Origin: Papaver somniferum
Taxonomy: Eukaryota > Streptophyta > Magnoliopsida > Ranunculales > Papaveraceae
DNA length: 64,000 nt
Reading direction: 5' to 3'
Assembly: GCF_003573695.1 (NCBI RefSeq)
Contig: NC_039362.1
Span: 9,094,227-9,158,226 of the forward strand
Below, piece after piece: positions 13,867 to 27,500 of the stretch (positions within the stretch are counted from its first letter, which is position 1; the number at the start of each line of letters is the position of its first letter). The position numbers and the translations under genes are program-made. The notes below the pieces were generated by a model. That model was not told the DNA's origin and did no database searches. It worked only from the letters and a program-made list of their open reading frames with translations.

Positions 13867-15447
13867 ACTGGTCCACTCTTTCCCTAAATAACCAAACAGT
13901 TTTCCAAATGTTTCCCTAAAAACCAAAAATTTTCGTTTTCCCATCAAAACCAAATGTATCCCAACAAAACCAAATTTTTTCCAAAAAGTCCAACCCCATT
14001 AAAAACCAAATTTTCTTGTAGATAATGTGTTAGTTAAATTTCCTTTTGTGTATATTTTGTGCTAATCCAATATGATCTCGGCTGAAATATGTTGGATTTT
14101 TGCCTTGAATAACGGAGTTTTAATTCTGCTTTCGCCGAAATCGGGTATTCTCTCTCCTTTTACTCTACTCAGCATGTCCCTTTCCATATGTTGCATTTTA
14201 ATTCTTTCCATATTTTGAAACATTGAGGACAATGTTTAGTTTAGGTTTGGGGGTATAGAGTAGATACCATGATAATATGCCATAATTGAAAACAAACTCC
14301 TTCTTCTTTTTGAAAAAAATTAAAAATTCCAAAAAAATTGAAAAATCAAAATTCAAAAAAAATTAAAAAATGAAAAAATCATAAAAATGGAGCTCATTTA
14401 CCTTGAAATGTTGACTCTTGTGCAAATATGTATTTTTATTAGGAGTCTTAGTCTAGATATTTAGGCACCCTGATTCTAGCACAATTCACATAGTGATAAG
14501 AAATTTGCACGCGCACGATCTACCAATACATGTATGGCCTCGATCTTCAAGGTGTTGGATAGGAAGTTACGATTGCCAATCACTTTAGAATACTGAACGA
14601 AACTGGACTAGCTTGTTCTTTGGTTGGTTGGGATAGAAGGTGGAGGTTACATTAAGAAAGACAACCATCGAATTTAACTGGGTGCATCAAAAAGGGCTAC
14701 CTCTTGCAAAGTGTCATGTAATCTTTTGTTTCTTTTTGTTATGTATCAAAAGTGTTTCCTTGTAAAAAAAAAAAAAAAAAAAAATCAGAAAAATACAAAA
14801 AAATCAGAAAAATACAAAAAAATCAAGTATTTATCAATTCCATCATCTCTTGTTCCAAAAATAAAAAGAGAATAGTCAATGTAAATAAGAGTCATGTAAA
14901 TAGTCATCTTTTGTTGTTTCGTTGTAATAAGCAAGGAGGGTGTATGCCATTGATGTACAACGCGAGAAATTGTGAAATACCTCCAACTCATTCACAATTC
15001 TCGTAAAGTCCGGACAGCTAGCTAGATTTCGACCTCAGTTCTTAGCCTGAGAAACTATCTCTTGGTGATTAGTAGTCATGACTTCAGATCTTTCTTTACA
15101 CATGTGTAGATACACTTTACACTCTTATCACATGTCCTTATTTGTTATCAGTGCTAGGATTGTGCCTTCGATAGCTAGATTGACATCTCCATTTTGCTGT
15201 GAGCTTAAACTGTTTTGCACATGTCACATTTGATGGAATCTGAGCTTATATTTTGTCCTTAGGTTTTGTAGGCACACCTCTGGTAAACCTTCACGAGACT
15301 TCAACTCGTCCACTAGGGACACTTAGTGGTTTAAAAGGCTTAGTGCATACGCTAAATGCATTCGAGAGACCAGCGACAGTGGTATAGTTAGGATTTCCTT
15401 AGTTTTGTTTTACTTGAGGACAAGTAAAATTCAGGTTTGGGGGTATT
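13867..15447 (+). other. 3' noncoding region of pol copy 2
   Basis: This matches 8004-8847, then continues past a short A run into the family's own 3' end. It finishes with a polypurine tract (CAGGTTTGGGGGTATT) that abuts LTR 2. I see no gene in it. Confidence 0.65.
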
Positions 15448-17441
15448 TGATGAGTGCCAAATATTGTATATATTTATCCCTTTTTGTTGGCATTTTAACT
15501 CATCTTTTGGGCATTAATTCTACATTTTATCTCATATTCTGTATTTTCATTGTTTTCAAGAATAAATATTTTTATTAATTAATTTTGCATTTTTAGGTAA
15601 TAAATAAAGTTCGGATGAGTCGCGGAGCGAAAAGAGCAGAAAAGTAGTGAAAAGCCGGGAGAAATTACGCAAGGAAGCCGCGAAGAATGGTGCGCACAAC
15701 CTCATTTTCTACACACAAAAGCGCCTCCGTTCTCAGCCATCAGATCAGTTCTCAGAAGCATCCGACGGTCGCTCCTTCATAGAGCATCAAAATCTGAAGT
15801 CTCTGCCAAGCACCACAGCGCTGAAATTCCAAGCCTTCAGATTAGATGGTAGTTGAATCCAACGGTCGCTCCCTTGTTGTTCATCAACGTTTGATATCTC
15901 CGCCTTACACTACAACACCTAACCCCATCTAGAGCCGTTAACTTCGTTGTATAAAAAAATCCAGCGGTCGCTACAAGCTTCACTTCATCTCACCGTCCGA
16001 TTGATCTTTCATCTCCCTATCCCACGGCTCAGCGTCGCAGATCATCACACTCGATACACTCGCCTCACACCCTAGCGACCGAGCACCTACACCTCAAACA
16101 AACGCACCCTTCCCTTTCTCCATCGAACCATCTCCTCCATCACCCCCCTCTGCAGAACCACCATACTCCGTACCACCACCATGTCCGTCTCCATCACCAC
16201 CACCTCACCCCAAATCACTCCACTAATTTCTCCCCAACTCTATTCTACCTAAACCCATCACGTACCATCTCTTTAATCATCATTTACAACCTCAATTTCT
16301 CATCTCTCTGCCTGAAACCCTAGGTGAGAAATTGGGGATATATATGATGATTAAAGCATCAATTGGAGCTCGAGAGGAACGAGAAGAAGCAGGAGAAGAT
16401 TGGGTCGACGAGATGGAGCGAGTATCTCATCAACAGTAGGTAAATCAATTTCACCAAACCCTAGTTCTAATGATTTTGGGGGAAAATTGGGGGAAAACCC
16501 AATGATGTGTAATGGGTATAAATTGATGTTGTGGGGAGTGTGTGAAGGACACTATTTACCTCTCTGGACTAGCCAGTAGAGAAATTGCTACAAATTGTTA
16601 TGAACTTCAAATTTCAGTGTTTTTCAGTTAACAGTTGAGAATTGCTTCTGTTGTAGTTATCTGATATGTTGCAATTTGTGTTTAAATTATCTCATATGAT
16701 GTATGTATGTTGCCATAACATGGTTAGCATGAGCTAATCAGCCTCAGGCCAAGGCTCAGTGAAGCCTTGTGCACTGTCAAGTGTGAATGAGCTAGGATAG
16801 TTACTTCCTGTTGCTGTGTTTTGATTGTGCAAATGAGAGATGCCAATGCTCATAGAGCCTGTGATTGGCTGTACTGTCAAAAGACAGCCAATGCTAGGGG
16901 TAGACTAGTGAGCAAGTTGGTGTTCTTTCATTTCTAGTTGTATGCTTAGGAATGAACATAACCTAGAAACATGTCACTTGATTAGGACACAAGGTGGATC
17001 ATAAGCCTTGGCTTACCCACCAATTCCCTCTTAGTAATTTACATTTTCAGTTCTAAGTTTGCTTCCTGATCAGTCATTTTCTTCAGTTACTTTTCTTGCC
17101 TTTCATTTTCTTGCACTTTGTAGCTACTGTGCACTGAAGTCAGTGCACTGAACTCACCCTGCCCTTGGCTGCCAAGCCTTGGTTATTTGCTGCTTTTCTT
17201 GGCTGTTTCTTTGCTGCTTTATCTTCCAAGCCTTGGTTATTGTCTGTTTTTCTTTACTTACCTTGCATTCTTGTCTGTATGCCATTTACCTTGCCTGCCC
17301 TTAGCTCACTACACACTTTAGCTAGGAAAACTTCTTATATGCTCCTCTCCCTGTGGACAAACCCCTACTCCCCCTTTTATTACAAATCTTGACCTTGTAT
17401 ACTTGCAAGTGTTTTGTGTGCTTCCCATTTTCACACCAACA
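15448..17441 (+). repeat. LTR 2 (internal, same family as LTRs 1 and 3)
   Basis: It starts TGATGAGTGCC after a polypurine tract and ends CACACCAACA, 1994 bp, with TATAAAT at about 16517. Its first 400 bp match LTR 3 and the rest is more divergent (for example 15880-16500). It has no primer-binding site. The sequence joins the middle of integrase directly at 17442. Confidence 0.75.
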
Positions 17442-18127
17442 AGTACTTTGAGTCTTTAGTACGCAAGTATGGCATAACTCACAAGGTTGCTACTCCGTAC
17501 CACCCTCAGTCCAGTGGACAAGTAGAAGTTTCTAATAGGGAAATTAAGCACATTCTCGAGAAGACAGTTAACCCGTCCAGGAAAGATTGGTCATTGAGAT
17601 TGAATGATGCTTTGTGGGCCTATAGAACAGCTTATAAGACACCAATTGGCATGTCCCCCTATCGTCTAGTGTATGGAAAGCCGTGCCATCTACCTGTGGA
17701 ATTAGAACATCGTGCCTACTGGGCAATCAAAGAGCTGAACTTCTCTCTGGACGAAGCTGGAATTCAACGGAAACTTCAACTCAACGAGTTGGAAGAATTG
17801 AGAAATGAGGCTTATGACAGTGCCAAGCTGTACAAGCAAAAGATGAAGATGTTTCATGACAAGCGTATTCTACGCAAATCCTTCACTCCTGGTCAGAAAG
17901 TCTTGCTGTATGACTCCCGATTACATCTTTTTCCAGGAAAACTGCGTTCCAAATGGAAGGGTCCGTACCTAGTACGCACAGTTTTTCCTCATGGAGCTGT
18001 AGAGTTGGAGGATGTCTCCAACAAGAACGTTTTCAAAGTCAACGGGCAGAGATTAAAGCCATTCCTTGAGCCATTTCCACCCGACATTGAAACAACCAAC
18101 CTGGAGGACCCAGTCTATGTGGACTAA
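17442..18127 (+). pseudogene. 3' integrase fragment (copy 3)
   Basis: It begins in integrase just after the second catalytic Asp ([11 protein letters not shown]), so both Asp residues are missing. The Glu region (GQVEVSNRE), the rest of the core and the C-terminal domain remain, ending DPVYVD. It is nearly identical to 13181-13866. The join to LTR 2 occurs at the shared word AACAAGTACTTTGAG/AACAAGT, a short microhomology. Confidence 0.85.
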
Positions 18128-19705
18128 ACTGGTCCACTCTTTCCCTAAATAACCAAAATTTTTTCCAAATCTTTCCCTAAAAACCAAAATTTTTCGTTTT
18201 CCCATCAAAACCAAATGTATCCCAACAAAACCAAATTTTTTCCAAAAAGTCCAATCCCATGAAAAACCAAATTTTCTTGTAGATAATGTGTTAGTTAAAT
18301 TTCCTTTTGTGTATATTTTGTGCTCATCCATTGTGACTCCTAATATGATGGATTTTTGCCTTGAATAACGGAGTTTTAATCGAGCTGCCACCGTACAATC
18401 GGGTATTCTCTCTCCTTTTACTCTACTCAGCATGTCCCTTTCCATATGTTGCATTTTAATTCTTTCCATATTTTGAAACATTGAGGACAATGTTTAGTTT
18501 AGGTTTGGGGGTATAGAGTAGATACCATGATAATATGCCATAATTGAAAACGAACTCCTTCTTCTTTTTGAAAAAATTGAAAAATTCCAAAAAAATTAAA
18601 AAATCAAAATTCAAAAAAATTAAAAAATGAAAAAAATCAAAAAAATGGAGCTCATTTACCTTGAAATGCTGACTCTTGTGCAAATATGTATTTTTATTAG
18701 GAGTCTTAGTCTAGATATTTAGGCACCCTGATTCTAGCACAATTCACATAGTGATAAGAAATTTGCACGCGCACGATCTACCAATACATGTATGGCCTCG
18801 ATCTTCAAGGTGTTGGATAGGAAGTTACGATTGCCAATCACTTTAGAATACTGAACGAAACTGGACTAGCTTGTTCTTTGGTTGGTTGGGATAGAAGGTG
18901 GAGGTTACATTAAGAAAGACAACCATCGAATTTAACTGGGTGCATCAAAAAGGGCTACCTCTTGCAAAGTGTCATGTAATCTTTTGTTTCCTTTTGTATT
19001 TGTATCAAAAGTGTTTCTTTATCAAAAAAAAAAAAAAAACGATGTTTATATTCAGAAAAAAATATCAGAAAAATACAAAAAAATCAAGTATTTATCAATT
19101 CCATCCTCTCTTGTTCCAAAAATAAAAGAGAGTAGTCAATGTAAATAAGAGTCATGTAAATAGTCATTTTGTTGTTTCATTGTAATAAGCAAGGAGGGTG
19201 TATGCCATTGATGTACAACGCGAGTAATTGTGAAATACCTCCAACTCATTCACAATTCTCGTAAAGTCCGGACAGCTAGCTAGATTTCGACCTCAGTTCT
19301 TAGCCTGAGAAACTGTCTCTTGGTGATTAGTAGTCATAACTTCAGATCTTTCTTTACACATGTGTAGATACACTTTACACTCTTATCACATGTCTTTTTT
19401 TTGTTATCAGTGCTAGGATTGTGCCTTCGATAGCTAGATTGACATCTCCATTTTGCTGTGAGCTTAACTGACTTGCACATGTCACATTTGATGGAATCTG
19501 AGCTTATATTTTGACCTAGAACTTTGTAGGTACATTCTAAGCAAACCTTCACGAGACTTCAACTCGTCCACTAGGGACACTTAGTGGTTTAAAAGGCTTA
19601 GTGCATACGCTAAATGCATTCGAGAGACCAGCGACAGTGGTATAGTTAGGATTTCCTTAGTTTTGTTTTACTTGAGGACAAGTAAAATTCAGGTTTGGGG
19701 GTATT
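18128..19705 (+). other. 3' noncoding region of copy 3
   Basis: This is a near-copy of 13867-15447. It ends in a polypurine tract (CAGGTTTGGGGGTATT) abutting LTR 3. It contains AT-rich noncoding DNA and no credible gene. Confidence 0.65.
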
Positions 19706-21649
19706 TGATGAGTGCCAAATATTGTATATATTTATCCCTTTTTGTTGGCATTTTAACTCATCTCTTGTGCATTAATTCTACATTTTATCCCATATTCTGT
19801 ATTTTCATTGTTTTCAAGAATAAATATTTTTATTAATTAATTTTGCATTTTTAGGTAATAAATAAAGTCTGGATGACTTGCGGAGCAGAAAAGAGCTGAA
19901 GAGTAGTGAAAAGCCGGGAGAAATTGCGCAAGGAAGCCGCGAAGAATGGTGCGCACAACCTCATTTTCTACACACAAAAGCGCCTCCGTTCTCAGCCGTC
20001 AGATCAGTTCTCAGAAGCATCCGATGGTCGCTCCTTCATAGAGCATCAAAATCTGAAGTCTCTGCCAAGCACCACAGCGCTGAAATTCCAAGCCTTCAGA
20101 TTAGATGGTAGTTGAATCCAACGGTCGCTCCCTTGCTGTGCATCGAAGTTTGATATCTCCGCCTTACACTACAGCACCTAACTCCATCTTGAGCCGTCAG
20201 TTTCGTTGTATTTTTGCATCCAACGGTCGCTCACGATCTGTCTCAATTTCTCCGTTAGATCCGTTTCAGAAGTTATCATCCTACGCCTTTCATCACCAAA
20301 CATCAAGGTTCGATGATCCCGCTCAACACTCAAACACCTAAGTCTATATCCCACAAACCAAACAACCCCTAGCCAGAACCTAATCGAGCTCACCCCGTCT
20401 GCAACCACCATACCCTGCCGCACCACCATCACCACCACCTTCTTCCCTGTCGTCACCACCCCTCCTGCAACAGCCACCAAACCACCAACTCTCCACAACA
20501 ACCACGACCCATCACTACTATCATCACCCCCCATCACCTATTTATCTATTTCAACAACTCCACCATCCTCATCACTGTTAGGATTGGATTTGGTGAACTA
20601 GGTTGATAGATGAAGCAATTGGCGCGTGGGAATGGAGCAGGAGCGTCAGAGGAAGAATGGGTCGACGCACATGGGAGGAATTGTGCCATAAAATTAGGTA
20701 ATTTGAAAAAACCTAATTTCACTGATTTTGGGGGAAAATTGGGGAAAACCCTAATTGGGTGATTGGGTATAAATTGATGTTGTGTGAAGTATGTGAGGGA
20801 CACTGTATATCTCTCTGGACTAGCCAGTAGAGAATTTGTCACAAAATTTTAGTGAATTTTCAATTTCAGTTTACCTATCAATTAACAGTTGAATTGCATG
20901 TGTTTTTAGAATTTTATCTTGAATGATTAATGTGTATGAATTATCTATGTTAATGTATGTATGTTGCTATAACATGGTTAGCATGAGCTAATCAGCATCA
21001 GGCCAAGGCTCAGTGAAGCCTTGTGCACTGTCAAGTGTAAATGAGCTAGGATAGTTACTTCCTTGTATGTTTTGATTGTGCAAATGAGAGATGCCAATGC
21101 TCATAGAGCCTGTGATTGGCTGTACTGTCAAAAGACAGCCAATGCTAGGGGTAGACTAGTGAGCAATTTGGTGTTCTTCCATTTCTAGTTGTATGCTTAG
21201 GAACAAACATAACCTAGAAACATGTCATTTGATTAGGACACAAGGTGGATCATAAGCCTTGGCTTACCCACCAATTCCCTCTTAGAAACTTGCAATTTCA
21301 GTCCTGTGTGTTTGCAACTCAGTTAATTTTTCTTGCCTTTTATTTTCTTGCACTTTGTAGTTTTTGTGCACTGAAGTCAGTGCATAATCCTCACCCTGCC
21401 CTTGGCTTCCAAGCCTTGGTTCTTTGCTTATCTTTCCCTGCTGTGGTTCTAGTCTGTTTTTCATTACTTAGCTTGGTTCTTTGCTGATTTGCCCTGCTTT
21501 GCTCTGCCATAGTGCATTGTCACTATTGTTAGCCTAGGAAAACTTCTCATATGCTCCTCTCCCTGTGGACAAACCCCTACTCACCCTTTTATTACAAATC
21601 TTGACCTTGTATACTTGCAAGTGTTTTGTGTGTTCTAATCACCACAACA
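19706..21649 (+). repeat. LTR 3 (3' LTR of the composite), mosaic
   Basis: It starts TGATGAGTGCC and ends CACCACAACA, 1944 bp, and is followed by the CAACG duplication. Roughly the first 400 bp match LTR 2. From about 20105 to the end it is almost identical to LTR 1 (rare single-base differences and a 2-bp indel near 21503). This switch of relatedness points to recombination or gene conversion. Confidence 0.85.
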
Positions 21650-21654
21650 CAACG
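21650..21654. repeat. Target-site duplication, right copy (CAACG)
   Basis: The five bases after the last LTR repeat those before the first LTR (716-720). Confidence 0.85.
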
Positions 21655-22309
21655 GCAGCATAAAACCCTCCTCGAAAGCTCCAACCGTAGTCAACAAATG
21701 AAACTCGTCAAACTGATACTTCGAGAGGAGCTCATAAGTAATATCATCCTCAGGGGCATAGAAACGAACCTCTAAGGCTTGAAGCTCATGCTTTTCCTTG
21801 AAAACTTCAAGGTCAATATGCTTGAACGTCACTTTCTTCTTGCTGACCGAAACACTGCGTATCACCGGGGCAGCCTCATCCTGTTCCGCGGGGTCGGACG
21901 AACAAACAAAAGCCTCGGAAGCTCGTCTTTTTAAAGAGGGATTCTTAGACGATTCAGTCCTCGGGACACAACCTTTGGTGTTCTTCCCTTTGAGAGGAAG
22001 TACTGGAGGCGGCGGTAGAGGGCGCTGCACAGGCACTACTGAACGCAGAGGAGGAACATCAAAGTCAACAACACGAGGAGGTGTCTGCGCACACCTAACG
22101 TCATCACGAGGACGATAAACCGCACGATCGACAGCGTTTCGAGACCCGGAAGGATTTTTTGAGGGACTATCTTTCCTAGGAGGAGAGGCCTTCGCCCCTG
22201 AAGAAGAAACTCTGATACCACGGGGATCCATTTGAGACTCTCTACGCGGAGGGGATCTCGGTAGACTAGAACCCGGAGTTTGATAAGGAAGCCGCGGGCG
22301 GTCAGACAT
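21650..22309 (-). pseudogene. Proximal part of the same split ORF (unrecognised)
   Basis: The frame is open from an ATG at 22309 (MSDRPRLPYQTPG). An in-frame ATG at 22372 would add 21 hydrophobic residues, which I think are less likely to be coding. The N-terminal 130 residues are Pro/Arg/Ser-rich and look disordered. A more ordered part follows (KHIDLEVFKEKHELQALEV, then ITYELLSKYQFDEFHLL). The frame then runs into the retrotransposon LTR and stops at 21635. Its natural continuation is on the other side of the insertion at 715-1. Function is unknown. The continuous frame across the insertion suggests it was intact when interrupted. Confidence 0.55.
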
Positions 22310-22681
22310 GGCTGCGAAGAGATACAACATAAACAAGTTAGAAACAAACACAAGGTCATCACCAAAGATCAAAAAACCACAAAATTAGCAGTCCATATCA
22401 ACATAGCACAGAAACCCTAAAACCCCAAACTCAAAAGTCCAATCAATACACGTAAAACAATGGCCTCCTCGATATGAGACGAAGAACGGGGGCAAACTAG
22501 CATACAAGCATTAGAAAAGGGTTCTTCATCACAAACAAGGGACGACAGCAGCAGAAATGGGAGGCTACAATGCGATCAACAGCAGAAAATTTACAACCAA
22601 CACAGCTTAAAACAAAAGGAACAAAGAAAAGAAACCTTACCACCACAAACAGCAGCAGGAAGAGGACAACAAACCAGAAAA

Positions 22682-22960
22682 AATGAAGAAGGGAGCGTGA
22701 TTAATGCTAAGACAGAGGATTTAATGGTCGAAGAACAAAGAATGAAGACTGACAGATAATGAAACAAACCAGAACAATGAAGAAGGGAGCGTGATTAATG
22801 CTAAGACAGAGAATTTAATGGTCGAAGAACAAAGAATGAAGACTGACAGATAATGAAACAAACCAGAAACAATGAAGAAGGGAGTGTGATTAATTCTAAG
22901 ACAGAGAATTTAATGGTTGAAGAACAAAGAATGACAGAGAATGAAATTAATTTTCGAAGG
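22682..22960. repeat. Tandem repeat, three copies of about 93 bp
   Basis: The unit beginning AATGAAGAAGGGAGCGTGAT recurs at about 22682, 22775 and 22871, and the last copy is shortened. It lies upstream of the minus-strand ORF starting at 22309, so it could be part of that ORF's 5' region. I see no coding potential in it. Confidence 0.8.
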
Positions 22961-23649
22961 AGAATGAAATTAATTTTTCTCCCCTCCTTAATATACTCGA
23001 AAGAAAGAGAAGGAAGTTAAGGGAGGAATGGGAAACGTGCCCATTAAATGAGCAGTTAATGCACGAATAAGGAACATGCCCAAGTATCTAGGAGAAGTTA
23101 TTAGGATAGAGGAAGAATATGTAACGACTGTTTTCTTCAATGCTCCCACTAAACACTCAAGCCCGAAGAAAAGGGGCAAATTGTGTGCACATATTTCATC
23201 ATCAAACACGTGTATATAGGAACATACGTGGAGAGCATGCGGACAAAGTCATCAAAGCATGATGACATGTGCCCACAGCTAAGATGCCCATCCCGCCGAC
23301 GTTGGATCTTTGCCCGAACAAATCTAAGGGCAGAAGTTAAAAAGACGTACCGGTAACACGATGTACTGCGGAGCACCAGATAACTCCCGAAGAGTTACTT
23401 TATCTCATCCCCAAAAGAAGCCAAGATCAACGGTGGAGAGAAAATGAACTGACATGGATGTGACAGGGGCAGAAGACACTTGCCTGACACGAGCAGGCAC
23501 CTCAACTACATGCATTAAACACTCTGAGCAGCATACGTGTCGATCAACCCGTGGAACGAACAAGAACGACTCTGCGTGATGAAGTAATAAACGAAGACCC
23601 CCGCGTGATGGACACAAAACACAAGAAGATAAGGTTCCAACGGCCCTCA

Positions 23650-24200
23650 GAGATGGGTCCCACACTCTAACCCTATAAATACCCCCTCCCCACCAAGAGT
23701 AAGGGGATCGGAAAGTTGAGGAAGAGAAGGAGAGAGAGATTGTGAGTGTAAGTTAGTCCTTTACAATATACAGATCTATGTAAACCCCAAAGTCACTCGA
23801 CTATCTTTGTAACCATCAAGTATATAGTGAAACAACAACCCCGTGGATGTAGGCCTTAGTGCTGAACCACGTAAATCCCAGTCTTATTTACATTTCAGCA
23901 CTTTATATTTGCCTAACGCTCCATGATTTTTACTTTTATGCTTCGTTTTTTTTATCTTCCCCTACGTAAACGCCCCTCTCGATGTTATTGGATGAGGCTA
24001 TGATAAACCCGAAGGTTTGGAGCCAAGGAATCAATGCCATTGTATTATCAGTGCGAGTCCGTACCTAGAGTGCGAACATTGTTTGTGAACATATAGATGC
24101 CTTCGTGATTCACACTCGCCATATCAATGATCGGAGCAAACGACGTCGGAGAAGTCCATTATTTTGGGCCTGGACAGTTTCTCCTGCACTGCTCATTTGT
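23650..24200 (+). promoter_or_regulatory. LTR-like promoter and leader region
   Basis: A TATA box (CTATAAATACC) at about 23674 is followed by a GA-rich leader. A CCGTGGATGTAGGC...GAACCACGTAAATC block after it is typical of plant LTR R/U5 regions. I could not find a matching second LTR or a primer-binding site. This may be a solo or degraded LTR. The rest of 22960-24230 shows no gene. Confidence 0.35.
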
Positions 24201-24532
24201 TGGTACACTTATTAATAATATTAATAACTTAGAAGGCTGTTTTTGGGCATACCAAAAACTTTAAAGGCATACTCCACTATTTCAAAAGGGGATGTTAAAT
24301 AACAAAACGAGAAAGCCCCTTAACCAATTTTTTTATAATGAAAAATATGCCCTTTATGTATTAGTGTTAATAATTTGGATTAGTGATTAAAATTTTTGTT
24401 TAGTGGTTAAGTTAATTTTCAGAATTATAAGGTTGTTTAGATGAAAACAATTTGGGGGAAAAAAATCAAAGTTTTGGTTAAGAAGGAGAGAAAGAGAAGG
24501 AGAAAGTGAGAAAATTTTAATTCTTGATTCAA

Positions 24533-27500
24533 TGGAGGATGAGGAGGGTCATAATTCATCTAAAAAACCTAGGAAAATACATATCAACTACAACAATGAT
24601 CCCAAATGGCTTATTTCTTAGATTATGGGAATGATTTTACACAAACTCAAACTCAAACACAAACTCAAAATGATGATTTTTATGAGCCAGACCCAGTTGA
24701 CGAGTACATATATGAGGAACCCAATTCTTCTAATACACAGGTACACTTCTATCTTATGCTCAATCTCACTTCTATAGCTCCAAATTATTAAAAGTTTGGA
24801 TTTTTGCTTCATGGTTCGGCGAACCAGGATCAGGTTCGGCTGACATCTATGAGCCGAATCAACCAAAAGATGAATGGTTCGGCTCATTATTTGGTTACAA
24901 CATGCGCCGAACCTATATTTTCCACTTTCAACCCAAACGATGAACGGTTCGGCTCACTGAATCTGTTTACAGCATGCGCCGAACCTATAATTTTCAATTC
25001 CAACCCTTTTGCTAGACAGTAGTTCGGCTTATATGAAAGTTTCATAGTAAGCCGAACTACATCCTGAATAGCCCGGATAATTTATAAATTATCAAAAGTT
25101 TGGATTTTTGCTTCATGGTTCGACTGACATCTATGAGCTGAATCAACCAAATGATGAACGGTTCGACTCATTATTTGGTTACAGCATGCGCCGAACCTAT
25201 ATTTTCCACTTTCAACCCAAACGATGAACGGTTCGGCTCACTGAATCTGTTTACAACATGCGCCGGACCTATAATTTTCAATTCCAACCCTTTTGCTAGA
25301 CAGTAGTTCGTCTCATATGAAAGTTTCATAGTAAGCCGAACTACATCCTGAATAGCCCGGAATAAAAATTATTACAGGTTCGGCTTATATATTCAAAATC
25401 GTTTAAGCCGAACATGAATTTGTAAATGTTTGGGTTAAAGTAATGTTATTGGTTCGACAAATATTGAGAACTTCGTATAAGCCGAAACCCCCTAATGTTC
25501 AAGGTTCGGCACATAATTTTATTATCGTATGAGCCGAACATTAATTTGTTATTTGTTGGGTTAAAATTTTGTTCTTGGTTCGGCACATATTGAGAATGTC
25601 GTATCAGCCGAAACCTGTAAATTTTCATGGTTCGACACAAAATATGATTGTCGAATGAGCCGAACATTGCTATTATATTCCTTTTCTAGCATTTAACCTT
25701 GTGATATTCTTTGTAGATCGTGCTTGCCGGACCTGTAACCATGGAAAATCAACCTGTTCCAATAATGATAATTCACGAGGATACCAAGGATCACTTCCAA
25801 AATGATTTGGTATGTAAGAACTTCGTGTTTACCTTAATGTTGTAGGAATGTTCCGAAGTTTTTGTTACAAACTATTTGTTTTTGAATGAATGTAGAGATG
25901 GAAAACTAAAGCCGAAGCAGTGGCTTGGGCTGAGGAACACGCGATGAAGATAAATTGCGTACTATTTAAAGGACGACAAAGCCGAGGGAATCGGTTTAAA
26001 TTGATTTGTGAGCGAAGTGGAACTGGCGATAGCAAGGTTAAAAAGGGTTCTGTATATGTTGGGAAGACCGTGAGAAAGAATAGGACAAAGACGAAGAGAA
26101 CAAGGTGCCCTTTCAAGATCGTTTTCAACCTCAAGAACAAGAATAAGTCTTTGAACGAAGATGATGAATATTGGGTTATGAATAAAGAAATGGATTGTCG
26201 TCATAACCACCCACGTCCACGTGATCTTCATGGACATGCAAAAGTAGCGCGACTCAAACCCAATGAGATTCTAGAAGTGGATAAAATGACACAAGCACGT
26301 TTGCCACCGTCTAGTATTCTTAGTAAATTGAAGGCGGACGACAAGAATAACAAGTCGACTATGCAAACTATCTACAATGCAAGAAATAAGATTAGAAGAC
26401 TCAATTTTCAAGGTAGGATGGTGATGCAACAAGTGATGTGGTTAGGGGTGAAGCATAACTATGCTTGCCAAAAGAATTTGGATGAGTTTGGTCAAGTCAC
26501 ACACCTTTTTCTTGCCCACCAGGAATGCGTCCAATTGGCTCTATGCTTCCTACAAGTTCTTATATTGGATTGCACGTATAAGACTAACAAATATGAGATG
26601 CCGTTGTTTAACATTGTGGGGCATACGTCGACAAAGGCACCGTTCACCGTGGCTTTTTGTTTCTTGAAAGACGAAAAGAAAGAAAGTTATGTTTGGGGGT
26701 TAGAACAATTGAAGTTAATCTTCCCGGAGGATTCTCTTCCTAAAGTGTTTGTTTCTGATCAAGATTCATCGTTGATGTATTCTATTAACAAGGTATTTCC
26801 GGAAGCATTCAACTTTATTTGTACATTTCATATATGGTGCAATGTTAGGAAAAAAATGCCAACCATTAATTCAACCACTTAAGATGAAAGAATTAGAGAT
26901 TATTGCTAAACTACCGGTGGAGACACGAGTAAAGAAAAAGAAGGAATTATTGGAACAATATGAACATAATGAGATGTTGTGGGCTTCTTTCCAAGGCGAA
27001 TGTGACGCTTTGGTATGGTCAATCACCGAGGATTTTTACGAAGAAAATGTAAAAATGTTTATTAACCATTGGAGGACCGACTACTCTGACGTCATTACTT
27101 ACTTGCTGAAAGATGTGTTGGAACCTAGTAAAGAAAGGTTTGTGTCTTGTTTCACAAATCGGCACAAAAACTTCGACAACCAAGCCACAAGTACGATAGA
27201 GTCGGCTCATTATCGGTTAAAGAAGAACCTTTTTGGATGTGTTGACACGTTTGCCACGGTATTTAACGCAATTGATGAATATTTCTAAAGTGATGTTGTT
27301 AGAATTAAAGCGGATTTCGAACATAACCTTATGTTCAAACACAAGAATTATAATAGTAAATGGATATGGGGATTAATTCATAGAGTCTCACATCTATGCA
27401 TTGACAAATTGATGAAAGAAGTAGAGTTGATTGAGATGTTAGGCGCCAACTTGAAGGAAGAATGTGTTTGTAAAATTAAAACATCTATGGGACTTCCATG

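Noticed and set aside
21798..22365. Plus- and minus-strand ORFs overlapping the 22309 frame
   Set aside because: They are other-frame shadows of the longer minus-strand ORF that continues across the insertion.
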